DNA of 64,000 nt from Paralvinella palmiformis (Eukaryota; Annelida; Polychaeta; Terebellida; Alvinellidae), in contig JAODUP010000354.1 in the NCBI GenBank assembly GCA_025642065.1, positions 87,501 through 151,500 of the forward strand, in the 5' to 3' direction. Below are positions 9,855 through 20,889 of the stretch, one piece after another. Position 1 is the stretch's first letter, and each line of letters begins with the position of its first letter. The notes under the pieces are model-generated. The model did not search any database. It was given only the letters and a program-made list of their open reading frames with translations, and was not told the DNA's origin. A program made the translations under genes and the position numbers.

Positions 9855-12800
9855 CTGCAAGAGACAATAATCATATAAATTAATATTTTCTGTTGAGAAA
9901 TTAATTGAGACTCAATCATTTTTTGAATTTGCATGTGACCAGTTGAAAGAATTATAAACTGAAAATGTATTATTTACATAAGTGTAATTAATTTTCAAAC
10001 ATATTTCACTGCAGGACAGTTAATTAGCACAGAAAGTAATTAACTATGTACAATATAATGTCATCTACAATAAAAAATATACAAATATGACTCTTAATTA
10101 TCTATTTTTGCAGATATTATTTTTTCATGAATAAAATAATTATGAGCAGCCTGAAACAGGCAATAATAAATGACAACGTTGTTAATGTTTAATAAACATC
10201 ACACTTTTGACACTACGTCAGCAGATAGGTGGTCTCAATTAAAATATACAACTGAAAATGCTGTCACAGATAATCATCAAGTGAGAAAACCAAAATTTGA
10301 ATGCAGAATTTCTAATTAAAAAAAAATTTAAATTCTGGAATTCAATTTTATATATCACAATTTCAACAAATAAATGGTTTTATAATATTTCAATACTCAT
10401 TATATAGTATTGTTGCTTGTTTTAGCTATAACTGAATTGTTCTAAGTGTTTCCGGAAGATGATGATGATGATTGGTGTTTTATGGCAACGTTTGTGCACA
10501 AGGTTGGCTGAATGGGTCCAACAACTTCCTAAGGTAATGAAACAAAGTCAAAAGATGAAACACCATCCAGATATGCCCATGCCAAGATTCGAACATGGGT
10601 GGTAGTGATCTGTGATCTAACACGCTACCATTAGATCATGGAGGCGCCACTATTTCCGGAAGAAGTGTGTGGATCACTTATTACAACAACTCCCATAACA
10701 GATGCCAATAACTTGCCATTAAATAGGCAGAGATATTCACGGACTAGAAACGTTACTTAATCTTCTAATGGTAGATGTTAGTGAAAAGTACACATAGTCT
10801 AACATTTTAACTAACCAGATTATAAAACTCCTTATTCTCTTTATAAAGAAGCGTGCAGTATAAATAAGCTGGTACAACGTCTCCCTCTTTTCTCAGCATT
10901 TCCCATATTCGTTTAGTTTCTGCAATTCTGGCATCAACAAATAATCTGTTATGAGTATTATTAGATGGACTATGCAGGTATGCTGATGGGTAAAGTGCTC
11001 TCTCAGACTGGAACAACCAGAGTAACCTGGAAGTTAAAAGTCAAAATATGAAGTCTCCAATTAAAAACATATTACTGTGCTGAAAGATAATAATATACCT
11101 TTAGACCGTGTTGTTGTGTTAAAATATTATAGAATAAAATATTTATATAGTTATGTTGCTACAAACAATCTACACTACTCAAAATAATTAAGGGAGCAAA
11201 TTCTATTTATTGATTATTCAACCAATTTTGCATTTCTCAATTAGATTGCATTATTAGATTATGTGTGATTTAAGTATTAGCTAAGCCACAATCATAACGT
11301 AATCAACAGCAGTATTTACTAAACACCTTCCAGTATTTCCCCTTGGGTAAAAAGGGGTGCGAGGCGGTACAGGCGAGCGCCGAAGTCAGTCACGAGGGTC
11401 CGGGGTCCGAACTATTACTTCTCTATACAAAGTATCACACGGCATGCGATTTGTGTGATCCCATATAAAGGTTTTCAGTCTTTTTTTCGAAGATTTTCAT
11501 GTCAAGAACATGACAATATAATAGAAATACAGAATTGATGGCAAAAAAACTAAACAAAACAGAGGTGTGTGTGTGTGTGTATGTTACTCCCCAAAACAGA
11601 TTTACACATTATAAATGCCACAAAAATACCTATAAAATTATTATTAAAAGAATATTCTGTTGTTACACCCTTAGAATGCTTATTCAGGAATATACCGAAG
11701 ATTTTCATGCCAATTTAAGAAAATTCTCTGTTGGAAATGGAGCAACATAACTTGTTACTGATTGCTACTGCATATAAATTTATGCAATTAAAAAAACCCA
11801 CGTAATAAGCAAAGAAAACACTGCTGGTGAGTGCATGGCATAAACAGGAACCAACTTAAACAAGAAGCATACCTGGTGTAGGAACTACAATTTGATGGGG
11901 AGAAATTCCAACAATATTTCAGGTTGACCAAAGAATCTAAACTCCCATCAGATTGTTCGGTAAACACTTGCCCCTGACGTCATATTCTGGATTCACCCAA
12001 CCGTTTTTTTCCGAAATTGCCGTACGAATTGCTACATGGAGGGATTCAGTTTGCCGCATCTGCATCGATAGGACAAGTCGTACAGTGGCGTAGCGTGGGG
12101 TGTGCGGCCAATTAGGGGTTAGACGGCAATACTATAATTTTATTATTTTCCTGTGAGTTTGGGGTATTTTTTTGGTAATGGTTGTTTTTCCCAAATGACT
12201 TACTTTAAAAGTTGGCGACATTCGTAATCATGCACGCTCGCCGTTCCCCCCACCCCCCCACCGTAGGTAAATCTTTTATGTACGTGAGTTTGCTGCTGTC
12301 GAGGTTCAGTTACTTTAAGGAACAGTGTGGCCAATTTGGCTACCGAACAAGGCGACCAAAATCCACGTTACTCCACTAAAATCGTATGCCGCATCCTGAC
12401 ATATGGAAGTGCCGTGGTCTGTTTGCACGATTTTCCCCTTTTTGCCGATCCGCATATCGCGTAGCGGTAATGGCGGCGGTATATGAAATCTTAGCTTTAA
12501 ATACATCACTGCTACATGCGCGATGTTGGAGAAATGTAAATGGTTTCGGTTTTGTTGTTCGGGGAGAATCCCCAGGCTGTCGCTTAATCAGCACAGCCTC
12601 TATGTTGGAGTGGTTGAGAAACTCCTCCCCCACCACTCACAGGGGACAGTACGGAAAGATGGAGCCGAAATACCATGAGGGTGGTCACTGCCAAAGTGTT
12701 TTACGTCCTCGTGGGATTTTTAACGTCCCCATTTATTTTATATAATTCAGTGGAGACGGCAGCGCCATTTAACGTGGTCAGCCACCCACGATGAGTGAGC

Positions 12801-15800
12801 CGAGAAATTAATCCCTGGAAAAGTTTCGACCTCTTACGGGGTTCGAACCTGCGACCGTTGGCACCAAGTGCCGGGTGCTTAACCGCTAGGCCACCGGAGC
12901 TCACTAAGAGAGAAATGTAAATGAATTTGTGGCATCATTTTATACAGCTGTCTGGCTGTGGACAAACTATTCTGGGGTGTCTGTTTTCTTGTTTGAGGGG
13001 AATCCCCAGGCTGCCGCTTATTCGGCACAGCCTCTATGTTTGAGTGGTTGAGAAATCTCCTACCCCACACTCACAGGGGAGCAGTAAGGAAAGATGGAGC
13101 CGAAATACACTGAGGGTGCCAGAGTGTTTTACGTCCTCAGGGGGTCTTTAACGTCCCCTTTTATTTTTAATAATTCACTGGAGACGGCAGCGACATTTAA
13201 CGTGGTCATCCACACACGATGTAGTGAGCCGAGAAATTAAAAGTTTCGACCCCTGGCACCAAGTGCCGGGTGCTTAACCGCTAGGCCACCGCAGCTCACT
13301 AAAATATGGTTTGTGTTTTGTTGTTTGGGGAGAATCCCCAGGCTGTCGCTTAATCAGCACAGCCTCTATGTTGGAGTGGTTGAGAAACGCCTCCCCCACC
13401 ACTCACAGGGGAGCAGTACGGAAAGATGGAGCCGAAATACCCTGAGGGTGGTCACTGCCAGAGTGTTTTACGTCCTCAGGGGGTTTTTAACGTCCCCCTT
13501 TATTTTAAATAATTCAGTGGAGAAGGCAGCGCCATTTAACGTGGTCAGCCACCCACGATGACTACTAAAATATGGAGTGCACAGCTCATTATATATAATG
13601 GTCCTCCCTGGCCGTGATACACCGTTGACAGCCATAGCCTGGTCATCTTGTATACTGAGTCATCTCCTGATATTATGTCCACAACTGTCCAATCACCATT
13701 CTGGATACATCAAATCCTTTGACGGCCAGTTTCCGGGTGGAGCCATTTTCCAGCATTTGGACTACTCTGGCAACTTCCAGTGAACTAAAGAATCGTCTAT
13801 AGAAGCTTTCTGTAACACCAACACAATGAATAACAAGCTTATAAATATCTTCATTTTGCTTCTGCAGACAATAAGAGCTTTGTCAAGAATTGGCTGCGGT
13901 GTGCCCTCAAAGTGAGTCAAATTGTGTATGGCCGACTGTCAATTGACAGAAACTCTGTGGCATATCATCAAAAATAAAGGCAGCAACTCATTTTCATCAG
14001 ATTATAGAAAGTAATTAGTAAATAATTTTGCTCCCTTATTTATTTTCAGTAGTGTATTATTAAACAATATTAATACTTACTTGTTATTAGTTGCCATGGC
14101 ACCCTGGGAACAGCCCGTTTTACCAACAACAGGAGTATCTTCATTAAAACAATATGGATAATGATAAAATCCCCATCTGCCACCAGGACGAGAGGCTATT
14201 GCAGTTCGTATTGTTAAATCTAAAAACAGTCTGCAAAAATAAATGATTAAGTATGCCTGAAACTTGTTTGTATAGACTTAAGCTAACTGGTTATAGATTT
14301 AAAATAATATATTTAACTCTGATGATTAATACTGATGATACAAATCACTGAAATATTGAAGTTACCTCGCGCTGTTTTCAAATTCCACTTTAGCTGTAGA
14401 TATTATTTTCTCAGGTGACCAATCTGGATGCCTCTTTTTAACCAGATCTACGGAGAGCTCTTGATAAATGCGTCTTGTATCAAAATTTAAGGACCACAAA
14501 GGTTGCCAAGCTTCATAGTCAATAATGACTAGGCCATCAAAGGTTTTATTAGGAATCCTACCATTTACGTCATGCAGAAGTTGAGTCACATGATCACGTA
14601 AATTAGTTTGCTGTCAAAGAAATAAACAGGATTGAGAATCATCATAAGTGTCTGCCTACAAATGTAGGTTAAAATACATTTGTATTTAAATAGCTTTTCA
14701 AGTAGCAGAGAATGTTAAATCCAAGCCACTGTGTTCAGGGTGACGGGTTGAGAACTGGAAGTATGAAGGCGCCTTGTGTGGACATTCTCAAGGATGAACT
14801 GTACCGTAAGTACACAACTAAGTTTGGTTTGGCCCTGAAGGACTCTGTACATGAGTGACTGAAAAAATATGAGGAGCACAATGGATTTCAGACAGCCTTG
14901 GTGCTGGATCCATCACTCAATCTGAAATTGTGTATTCAGCCTGAAGGCACCCTTTAGTCTAAACGTTTCACATATTGTTCTTGATCCAGGTCCACAGGTT
15001 GCAGATGAGCAGGCTCCACCTAGAAAACATTTTCAGCTCTGGAAGTTCCATCCTAAGAACTTTGAGAAGTATCCATCATTAGTATTGCTTGTTCCCAACT
15101 TTTATGCATGCCACCATGATCGGCCCCAAGCAGAAGACTTTTCAGCATAGGTGAGAAATTCTTTTGTCTGAAGTTGTCTGACTCATGTTCCTTAGGTGTA
15201 ATGAACATTAATTTATAAGCTTCAGTGATATGTGATGATATGTACACTGTTATGTGGTGATATGTGTGATGATATCATGGCTATGTGATGAATTCATTGT
15301 TTTTTCATCCAGGCAATATGTAAAGAAAACTGAGAATCTTCGCATTAAGGTAGGATCCAGTTATATAAATTCTTCCATCTCTGTAAGAAATCTAGTGCTT
15401 ATATTAGATAATACCTTAGGAACGGAGAAGCAGGTAAATTCTATATGTAAGTCCTGTCATTATCAAATAAGAAATATAGGACTTATTCATAAGTACATAA
15501 ATGATGAGACATGCAAGACTTTAGTCCAAGCCCATATTATTTCTCGACTGGACTATGGCAATGCATTGTTATATACTATCCCCCTCTCTCTGTGACAAAC
15601 CGCCTACAGCACGTCTGGTGACACGCACTTGCAAAAGGGGACACATAACACCAGTTTTGTTCCAGCTGCACTGGTTTCCTGTACATTTCAGATCACTGTA
15701 CAAGATCCTGTTTCTTAAATTCAAAGTACTGAATGGAACAGAACCAGTGTATCTAAGCGATTTGATCAAAAAATATTTACCAGTGAGAAAGCTCAGATCT

Positions 15801-17000
15801 GAATCCTATTCACTTTTGAGGATACCAAAAACCCATACAGCAATGTACGGGGAGAGATCCTTCCGAGCATCAGCTCCCAGGCTGTCGAACGAATTGCCAA
15901 ACCACGTTAAACTCGCAGCAAGTAGAGACATATTTTGTAAGGTTCTTAAAACCCATTTATTTAAATTGGCGTATTTATCATTTTAAACCATTTTATTATG
16001 TATGAAATGTATTTGATCTATATGAGCTCAGAATATGTTTTAATTGTGTTTTAAATGTTAAGCGACTTAGAGTAATTTCGGTTGAATAAGGTGCTATATA
16101 AAATACTACTAATATTATTATTATATTATGATGTATGTGATATATCACACTATATATGTGATGGATGATATATATACAATGTTAATAATGTGTTATGCCA
16201 TCATATATCATCACAACATAAGAGGTAATATGTGTGATGTTTTGGCAATATTATTACAAAATGTGTGTATCAAAAGAAATAAAGACAAAAAACAAGAATT
16301 CTGTTCATTATATTGGAAAAGTATTTGTATTATGGTACATTAACATTTAAATGAATTTGTATATTTGACTGGATGAAAGGTTTTTGTATTTAAATACTTT
16401 TCAATCTGACTGTCTAGATGGAAGAAATATTCTATTTTCACAGTGACACCATGCAATTATATAGTAATATAACTAATTTGTTAAATAATTTATGTTTAGA
16501 ATTCTCATATAATATATATCCCAGATAGCATGCCACAGCTGACCCAGTTAATATATCATTTGAAAACAATTTATAAACAAAATCCAGGCTATAGAGCACA
16601 TACCAGCATAGCACCCCCCAACCCCAATACATTATGCTACCTGGGGTATTCCACCATAAACACTTGTTCCATTCACCACTTGTGGATAGAGACCGGGATG
16701 AGGAAGTATTGTTATATATTCTCCAGCCCATCCATCATGGGAGTTGGTTATAATACCGTATTTTGACACATCTACATTTATGCCATATTTGTAAAGGCAT
16801 TTTTGGGATGGTATATTCCAGTACACCGAAAACTTGTTTTTCCCTTTTATTGTCACATTTTCTTCCGAGGTAGAAAGTCTAGTATTCACTCTCCAATTCA
16901 ATGTGGGAGGAGTAACCCGAGCGATAATAGATCTATATATATTTATGTTGAATAAAATAGTTAATTGAAATGTCATGCAGCAAAATAAAAAAAATCCCAT
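9660..17000 (-). CDS. Hyaluronidase (glycoside hydrolase family 56), complete five-exon gene
   Basis: Exons 17000-16641, 14610-14366, 14230-14081, 11026-10816 and 9854-9660 join in phase to a 386-residue protein, normal for GH56. The product should be a secreted endo-beta-N-acetylhexosaminidase cutting hyaluronan or chondroitin. The first ATG (17000) follows an in-frame TGA (17009-17007) and starts a hydrophobic signal-like leader. Hallmarks in order: FSVYWNIPSQKC, FDGLVIIDYEAWQPLW with the catalytic Asp151/Glu153 pair, KRHPDWSPE, GRWGFYHYPYC, ERALYPSAYL and GVVLW. The Cys in SQKC, YPYC, TGCS and VTCY match the family disulfides. Several N-glycosylation sequons (NVT, NGT, NKT) are present. 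There is no C-terminal EGF-like module of the vertebrate enzymes. Tissue role cannot be told from sequence. Confidence 0.95.
10460..10652 (-). mobile_element. SINE-B, full-length, with 11-bp TSD
   Basis: The tRNA-like head is at the right (minus orientation) and the (ATC)n tail at the left. Flanked by TTTCCGGAAGA at 10449-10459 and 10653-10663. It lies in hyaluronidase intron 4. Confidence 0.88.
10816..11026 (-). CDS. Hyaluronidase exon 4
   Basis: Acceptor cttccag; encodes LLWLFQSERALYPSAYL to ENKEFYNL; donor CTG|GTTAGT. It matches the family 'W-x(4)-ALYPSIYL' block and the following helix. Confidence 0.92.
11332..12975 (+). repeat. Interspersed repeat, copy A (interrupted by SINE-A)
   Basis: About 1.2 kb is homologous in the same orientation to 50128-51270 (for example GGTAAAAAGG at the start, TTACTGATTGCTACTG, GTACAGTGGCGTAGC and TTAGCTT-AAATACAT near the end). 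No protein-coding capacity or clear terminal repeats, so class unknown. Confidence 0.75.
12543..12909 (-). mobile_element. SINE-A copy 1, full-length, 14-bp TSD
   Basis: A tRNA-derived SINE in minus orientation. The Pol III B box GGTTCGAACCC and the A-box-like TGGCCTAGCGG lie at its right end. The TSD GAGAAATGTAAATG is at 12529-12542 and 12910-12923. Length 367 bp. Confidence 0.92.
12976..13300 (-). mobile_element. SINE-A copy 2
   Basis: Same family and orientation as copy 1. It carries the 3' tail (AATCCCCAGGCTGCCGCTTA), the body, and a head in which the B box is lost by a short deletion near 13249. TSD not clear. Confidence 0.82.
13310..13563 (-). mobile_element. SINE-A copy 3, head-truncated, 12-bp TSD
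   Basis: It contains tail and body but stops before the tRNA-like head. The TSD ACTAAAATATGG at 13298-13309 and 13564-13575 shows a 5'-truncated retroinsertion next to copy 2. Confidence 0.9.
14081..14230 (-). CDS. Hyaluronidase exon 3
   Basis: Acceptor tttgcag; 150 bp encoding TAIASRPGGRWGFYHYPYCF and on to GAMATNN; donor CAA|GTAAGT. The donor lies only 26 bp from the end of the Tc1-like element at 11173-14054. Confidence 0.93.
14366..14610 (-). CDS. Hyaluronidase exon 2 (catalytic Asp/Glu)
   Basis: Acceptor tttgacag, then QTNLRDHV and on to VEFENSAR; donor GAG|GTAACT. It holds the catalytic IIDYEAW motif. Ends in phase 2. Confidence 0.95.
15300..16125 (+). mobile_element. CR1-like LINE 3' end, truncated and frameshifted
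   Basis: Plus-strand frames give the C-terminal reverse-transcriptase region: RNLVLILDNTLGTEKQVNSI, HIISRLDYGNALLY and, after a frameshift near 15590, FQLHWFPVHFRSLYKILF, SAPRLSNELPNHVK and KTHLFKLAYL before the stop. The tail TTGAATAAGGTGCTATATAA then (ATT)n is shared with 49862-49952 and 61525-62690. No YADD motif remains. It lies in hyaluronidase intron 1. Confidence 0.87.
16641..17000 (-). CDS. Hyaluronidase exon 1
   Basis: 120 codons from ATG (context AAAATGG, preceded in frame by TGA two codons upstream) to a donor CAG|GTAGCA. It encodes the signal peptide region, the first barrel strand and the first conserved Cys. Confidence 0.93.
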
Positions 17001-17331
17001 TTTTACTCATCAAATGTAAATTAAATGCTGAACAAAGAAGTCTGTATTTATCAAATAAATATCCTTCTATAGTCTAGAGCTAATGATAACAAGTGATACA
17101 ATCAGTTTTAAAGCGGTCATACTAATTACCGAGAACAAGAGACAAATATCGAGAACAAACTTAAATTAATCGAGGACATGCTAGGATTGACAATAATTTA
17201 TAGGTGGATAATTTATTTCAAGAACCCAAATACATAATATAAGCCCAAGAGTTAGAGGAGTTTTACTTATGCATGTTTTGTTTACCAAACGATATGAGGG
17301 TTGTTTCTTAATGACAATTTTCTCCTGAATT

Positions 17332-17688
17332 CAGAAATTCTCATATGAACAATCATACAATGTGGATGATGTACGATATGCCTATTTTCAACAGCATTAT
17401 GCACCTAATGGAAACAACTATCCATTAGAGAAAATCAAAGCTGTCAATCCTTGTAGTATGCCACCGTGTAACGCTGTTCGGAAGAATCAGATTCTACGAG
17501 CGAACTATATGGCATATATCTGGAAAAATGCAACTCTCAGAAACCCCACAGTACAACGACCAGAAGGGCATGGCTGGATCCTGATCTACGGGTCTTATCA
17601 AATCGAGTGGTTTGATTGCGATCAAGTACCACGCATTATATGTCAAGTGATTGAACTAGTTCTGTTTATGTCAAATACTGACATATAA
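17332..17688 (+). pseudogene. Fragment of a repeat-associated conserved protein
   Basis: The frame from 17332 to the TAA at 17686-17688 gives about 118 residues with no ATG at its start. Blocks such as NYPLEKIKAVNPCSMPPC, RANYMAYIWKNA, GHGWILIYGSYQIEWFDCDQ and VPRIICQ resemble a domain I recall from many uncharacterised mollusc and cnidarian proteins that seem to come from multicopy elements. I cannot name the family. The start of this frame lies in the left inverted repeat. It is probably a partial exon of a mobile-element gene, not a host gene. Confidence 0.5.
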
Positions 17689-18007
17689 TTTCAAACATAG
17701 ATGTGTGTGTGTGTTCGGTTAAGATATCAATCAATGCACTGTTACTAAATAATACGATAAGAAAGGCTCAAATATGACTTAATGCATGCTAGTCGAAAAT
17801 GCTTTAAATAACATATGTTTTGCTTATCGAAAGTATATAGCACATGTATGCATTTATGAGTGTATAAGATTGTGTTATTCTTATTATTAAAGTGGTATTA
17901 AATATTTTAAATACTATATATGAAGGTTCACACCATATTGCTCTATATAACCAGGATCAATTATGTTAAAACAGTCTTTTCAAATAAACTAGAAGTTATT
18001 GGTTGGA

Positions 18008-18138
18008 ATTAGGTGATAGTATAGAGACATCACAGGTTGTTATTAGGTGATAGTAGAGACATCACAGGTTGTTTTTAGGTGATAGTAGAGACATCACAGG
18101 TTGTTGTTAGGTGGTAATAGAGACATCACATGTTGTTG
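18008..18138. repeat. Minisatellite, ~32-bp unit, 4 copies
   Basis: The unit TTAGGTGATAGTAGAGACAT followed by CACAGGTTGTTA repeats four times with small changes (AGTATAGAG in the first, GGTGGTAATAG in the last). It lies inside the TIR element at 17273-18572. Confidence 0.9.
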
Positions 18139-18572
18139 GAGTATGTCATATAGGTCAGTGCATTGTCATTTGTTCTCTCGAGCCAAAATATAAAGTAAAT
18201 AATTATCATCTCCCGGAGTAATCTGAAATATATTGGGATATACCAAAAGTAATATTAATAAATATCACAATTCTTTACTTATAATACATTTCCTGCATAT
18301 AAAATGAACCAGTAGATGCCACTAATTATAATGACACCTCATTTGTAAATATTGGTAAAGCATAACATGTTTCCAAGATAATAATTATATGTACGTATTG
18401 GTCAAAATACAGCGTTCTCGTGGGATCGCGATTTTGGAATTTGAGGGTACCTCACTTTGAGGGTGATTTGTGAAAAATAGGCCAGGCGGATGTTTGTAAG
18501 AAATGTATTTCTAAATTCAGAAGAAAATTGTCATTAAGAAACAACCCTCAAACCTTTTGGTAAACAAAACAT

Positions 18573-19763
18573 AAATTAACCCCCCCCCTTTCTGTAAATA
18601 ACTTAATATTCCGATATTAATTTTAAACTACTAAAAGTACACATTTAGATCGATCATGAATGAAATATTTTATTGTAGAAAATAAGTTTTTGTTCAAAAC
18701 ACGTCATCCGAGAAATATAAATTATTTTTTTTGTCAGAACACGTACGTCATCCGAGAAATATTATAAATTTCAATACATGTATATAAGCCTAATGTTTGT
18801 TCACAAATCTTAAGTGGCCTGGATAGGATATGTGAAACTTATACACAAATGCAACCCACGTTTTCTCATTGTAAACAACAAAGTCACATATTTGAAAGAT
18901 AGTATATATCCTAATTTAATTATTTCGTACTTGATATATTTCCTTAAAACCAACAATAATGATGGGAAATATATTTTAAAGCATATGTAATGTATCATTT
19001 GTGCCATTTCACAAAATAACCCAAACATTTTAGATATAATGTTTTATCATGTTTATTGGTGAATGAAACAACTTTGCCTCTTTAATAATTGTTGATATAT
19101 ATCAAGAGTCATGCAAAAGCAATTATGCTCTTATAGTTTCCAGACAATCACTAACCTAGATAACTATATATACGTACTCCACAATATATTGAGCTAAAAA
19201 CCAAAAAATTGCATAAGAACTATATCCTTCAAATATCATACTTTGTTCTACGCAGTATTAGGTTGTATCTATACCCCTATATATTTGGAACCAATTATAC
19301 TTATCGTTTAATTTAGTTGAATATTTCACGCCACAAAAGGCGCGCATTTACTATCTGTATATAAAGATTATGCAAAACTTACAAGTCCGTTAAATGACTT
19401 ACTTATCAATCCTGGCTGTCTGAAGAAAAAAAGAAATGCGTTGGCAGTTAAAATGTTGAAGGACTGTATTTACATCTCACCTGGCTCATCATCAGTATTA
19501 GGATATGATTTTAGGAAATAGTTTATTTTTCACACAGATCCTATAGCTATTTTCACACAGATTGTATTATTTGTTGATGAATTTTGTATCGTACCTTGAC
19601 TAAGAGTATGAGCTTACCGAACTCCTGTACTATAGCTATATATAGGTGCTTCACTGAGCTCAATTCTTTGTGAGGATATTAAATGCCACTATATAGAAAT
19701 AAGTTTGTTATTATTATAGCTGTTAGCTACGGTTTGGGAGGAGTTCTATATCAGGAGACCAAT

Positions 19764-19765
<2 letters not shown>
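18573..19765. other. Spacer without recognised features
   Basis: AT-rich sequence. A near-repeat 'acgtcatccgagaaatat' occurs twice (about 18701-18718 and 18746-18763). I see no gene. Confidence 0.4.

Positions 19766-19768
<3 letters not shown>

Positions 19769-19834
<66 letters not shown>
19769..19834. repeat. (GA)n microsatellite
   Basis: About 33 uninterrupted GA dinucleotides. Confidence 0.97.
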
Positions 19835-19837
<3 letters not shown>

Positions 19838-19879
19838 AATCTCGTACGCCTCCCATGGATTAACGAAGGCAGAATGCAA

Positions 19880-20130
19880 CTGTACCCACCTCATAAGTGG
19901 TACTTTATGGCTCTAACATGGGCAATTCCAAAATTTATTAACCACACTATAACAATAATCTTTTGACATTCTACTTAACGAGTGCTAAGCTTGATGCCAC
20001 TGGCCACAGATAGATATAGCTGCATTAGGTAAATACAATTTCAAAATCCGATATCGCAGAGGAAAGTTTAATACAGATGTTGACGGACTATCCCGGATTC
20101 CACTGAGAATTAAGATCGTTATGATGAATT
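19880..20130 (+). mobile_element. Ty3/gypsy reverse transcriptase-RNase H fragment, decayed
   Basis: In the plus direction, with indels, one reads LMALTWAIPKF, YLTSAKLDATGH and FKIRYRRGKFNTDVDGLSRI. These match the RNase H end of gypsy polyproteins (family form '..LDATGHRW.AAL..YDF.I.YRPGK.N.DAD.LSR'). Frame is broken at least twice (the TGATAACAA-like region near 19960 and TAG near 20010). Confidence 0.75.
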
Positions 20131-20243
20131 ATCAGAACGGATTATCAAAGTCTTGTCTCAGCATCATGATATAGCATCTGTTTGTCGACTCAAATATTTG
20201 ACGACCTTGACATAGAAGATGATAGCTGCCGTATATCATAATT

Positions 20244-20609
20244 CAGTGAGCTCCGGTGGCCTAGCGGTTAAGCACCCGGCACTTGGTGCCAACGGTCACA
20301 GGTTCGAACCCTGTAAGAGGTCGAAACTTTTCCAGATATTAATTTCTCGGCTCACATCATCGTGGGTGGATGACCACGTTAAATGGCGCTGCCGTCTCCA
20401 CCGAATTATTTAAAATAAAAGGGGACGTTAAAACACCCTGAGGACGTAAACCACTCTGGCAGTGATCACCTTCAGGGTATTTCGGCTCCATCTTTCCGTA
20501 CCGTTCCCCTGTGAGTGGTGGGGGAGGATTTTTCTCAACCACTCGAACATAGAGGCTGTGCTGATTAAGCGACAGCCTGGGGATTCTCCCCGAACAACAA
20601 ACCCAAAAC
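20244..20609 (+). mobile_element. SINE-A copy 4, full-length, plus orientation
   Basis: The reference copy for the family here. A-box-like TGGCCTAGCGG near 20258, B box GGTTCGAACCC near 20303, then a ~230-bp body and the tail GACAGCCTGGGGATTCTCCC. The flanking CATAATT at 20237-20243 and 20610-20616 is a probable 7-bp TSD. It is not a functional tRNA: the sequence runs on past the tRNA-like part and no acceptor stem forms. Confidence 0.9.
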
Positions 20610-20889
20610 CATAATTAATCTAAACATTCTCACTACTGCCGTGATCTGACTTGGGTGTTCTACTCCCAAACTCCACGGCTGTAGGTGATTCGCTTTTTGT
20701 TTTTACTTGGCGGCTTAGGGAATGGTGAGACATTACACATGTCTCAGCAAGAAAAGTCGCCACTCTGGATTCAGTCCCCTGAAGAAACGTCCAGAGTTTG
20801 AATTCACGGTTCGAGATTCTCTGTGCCTGTGCCTTATTATACACAGCTAAAACACACACACACACACACACACACCACTTTTAAATTAG

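Larger units (their letters stand above)
11173..14054 (-). mobile_element. Decayed Tc1/mariner-like element with nested insertions
   Basis: The ends CACTACTCAAAATAATTAAG (11173) and its near-inverse (rc CACTACTGAAAATAAATAAG, ending 14054) are flanked by TA on both sides (11171-11172, 14055-14056). On the minus strand near 13780-13590 lies a broken helix-turn-helix reading VVQMLENGSTRKLAVKGF and QLWT then YQEM, like the N-terminus of Tc1/Tc3 transposases, with stops. The inside carries three SINE-A copies and the longer repeat described at 11332. It fills almost all of hyaluronidase intron 3. Confidence 0.75.
17273..18572. mobile_element. Element with ~65-bp terminal inverted repeats around a conserved ORF
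   Basis: The left end (17273-17340: ATGTTTTGTTTACCAAA, then GAGGGTTGTTTCTTAATGAC) returns inverted at 18505-18572 (GTCATTAAGAAACAACCCTC, then GGTAAACAAAACAT) with only a few mismatches. The 1.3-kb interval has an ORF at 17332-17688 and a 32-bp tandem repeat. No TSD was found by eye. Superfamily unknown. Confidence 0.7.

Noticed and set aside
12386..12745. Overlapping frames on both strands in 12.3-13.6 kb
   Set aside because: They run through SINE-A copies and repeat A; no family similarity, and the same frames recur wherever the SINE does.
14740..15060. Possible transposase piece (KYEEHNGFQTALVLDPSLNL)
   Set aside because: It vaguely recalls hAT or viral-like repeats but has stops and no second motif; too weak to call.
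20245..20330. tRNA gene suggested by A-box and GGTTCGAACCC
   Set aside because: It continues into the body of a repeated 366-bp element with a TSD and shows no matching acceptor stem; it is the SINE-A head. The same holds for the SINE-B head at 29755-29830 and SINE-C near 51500-51575.
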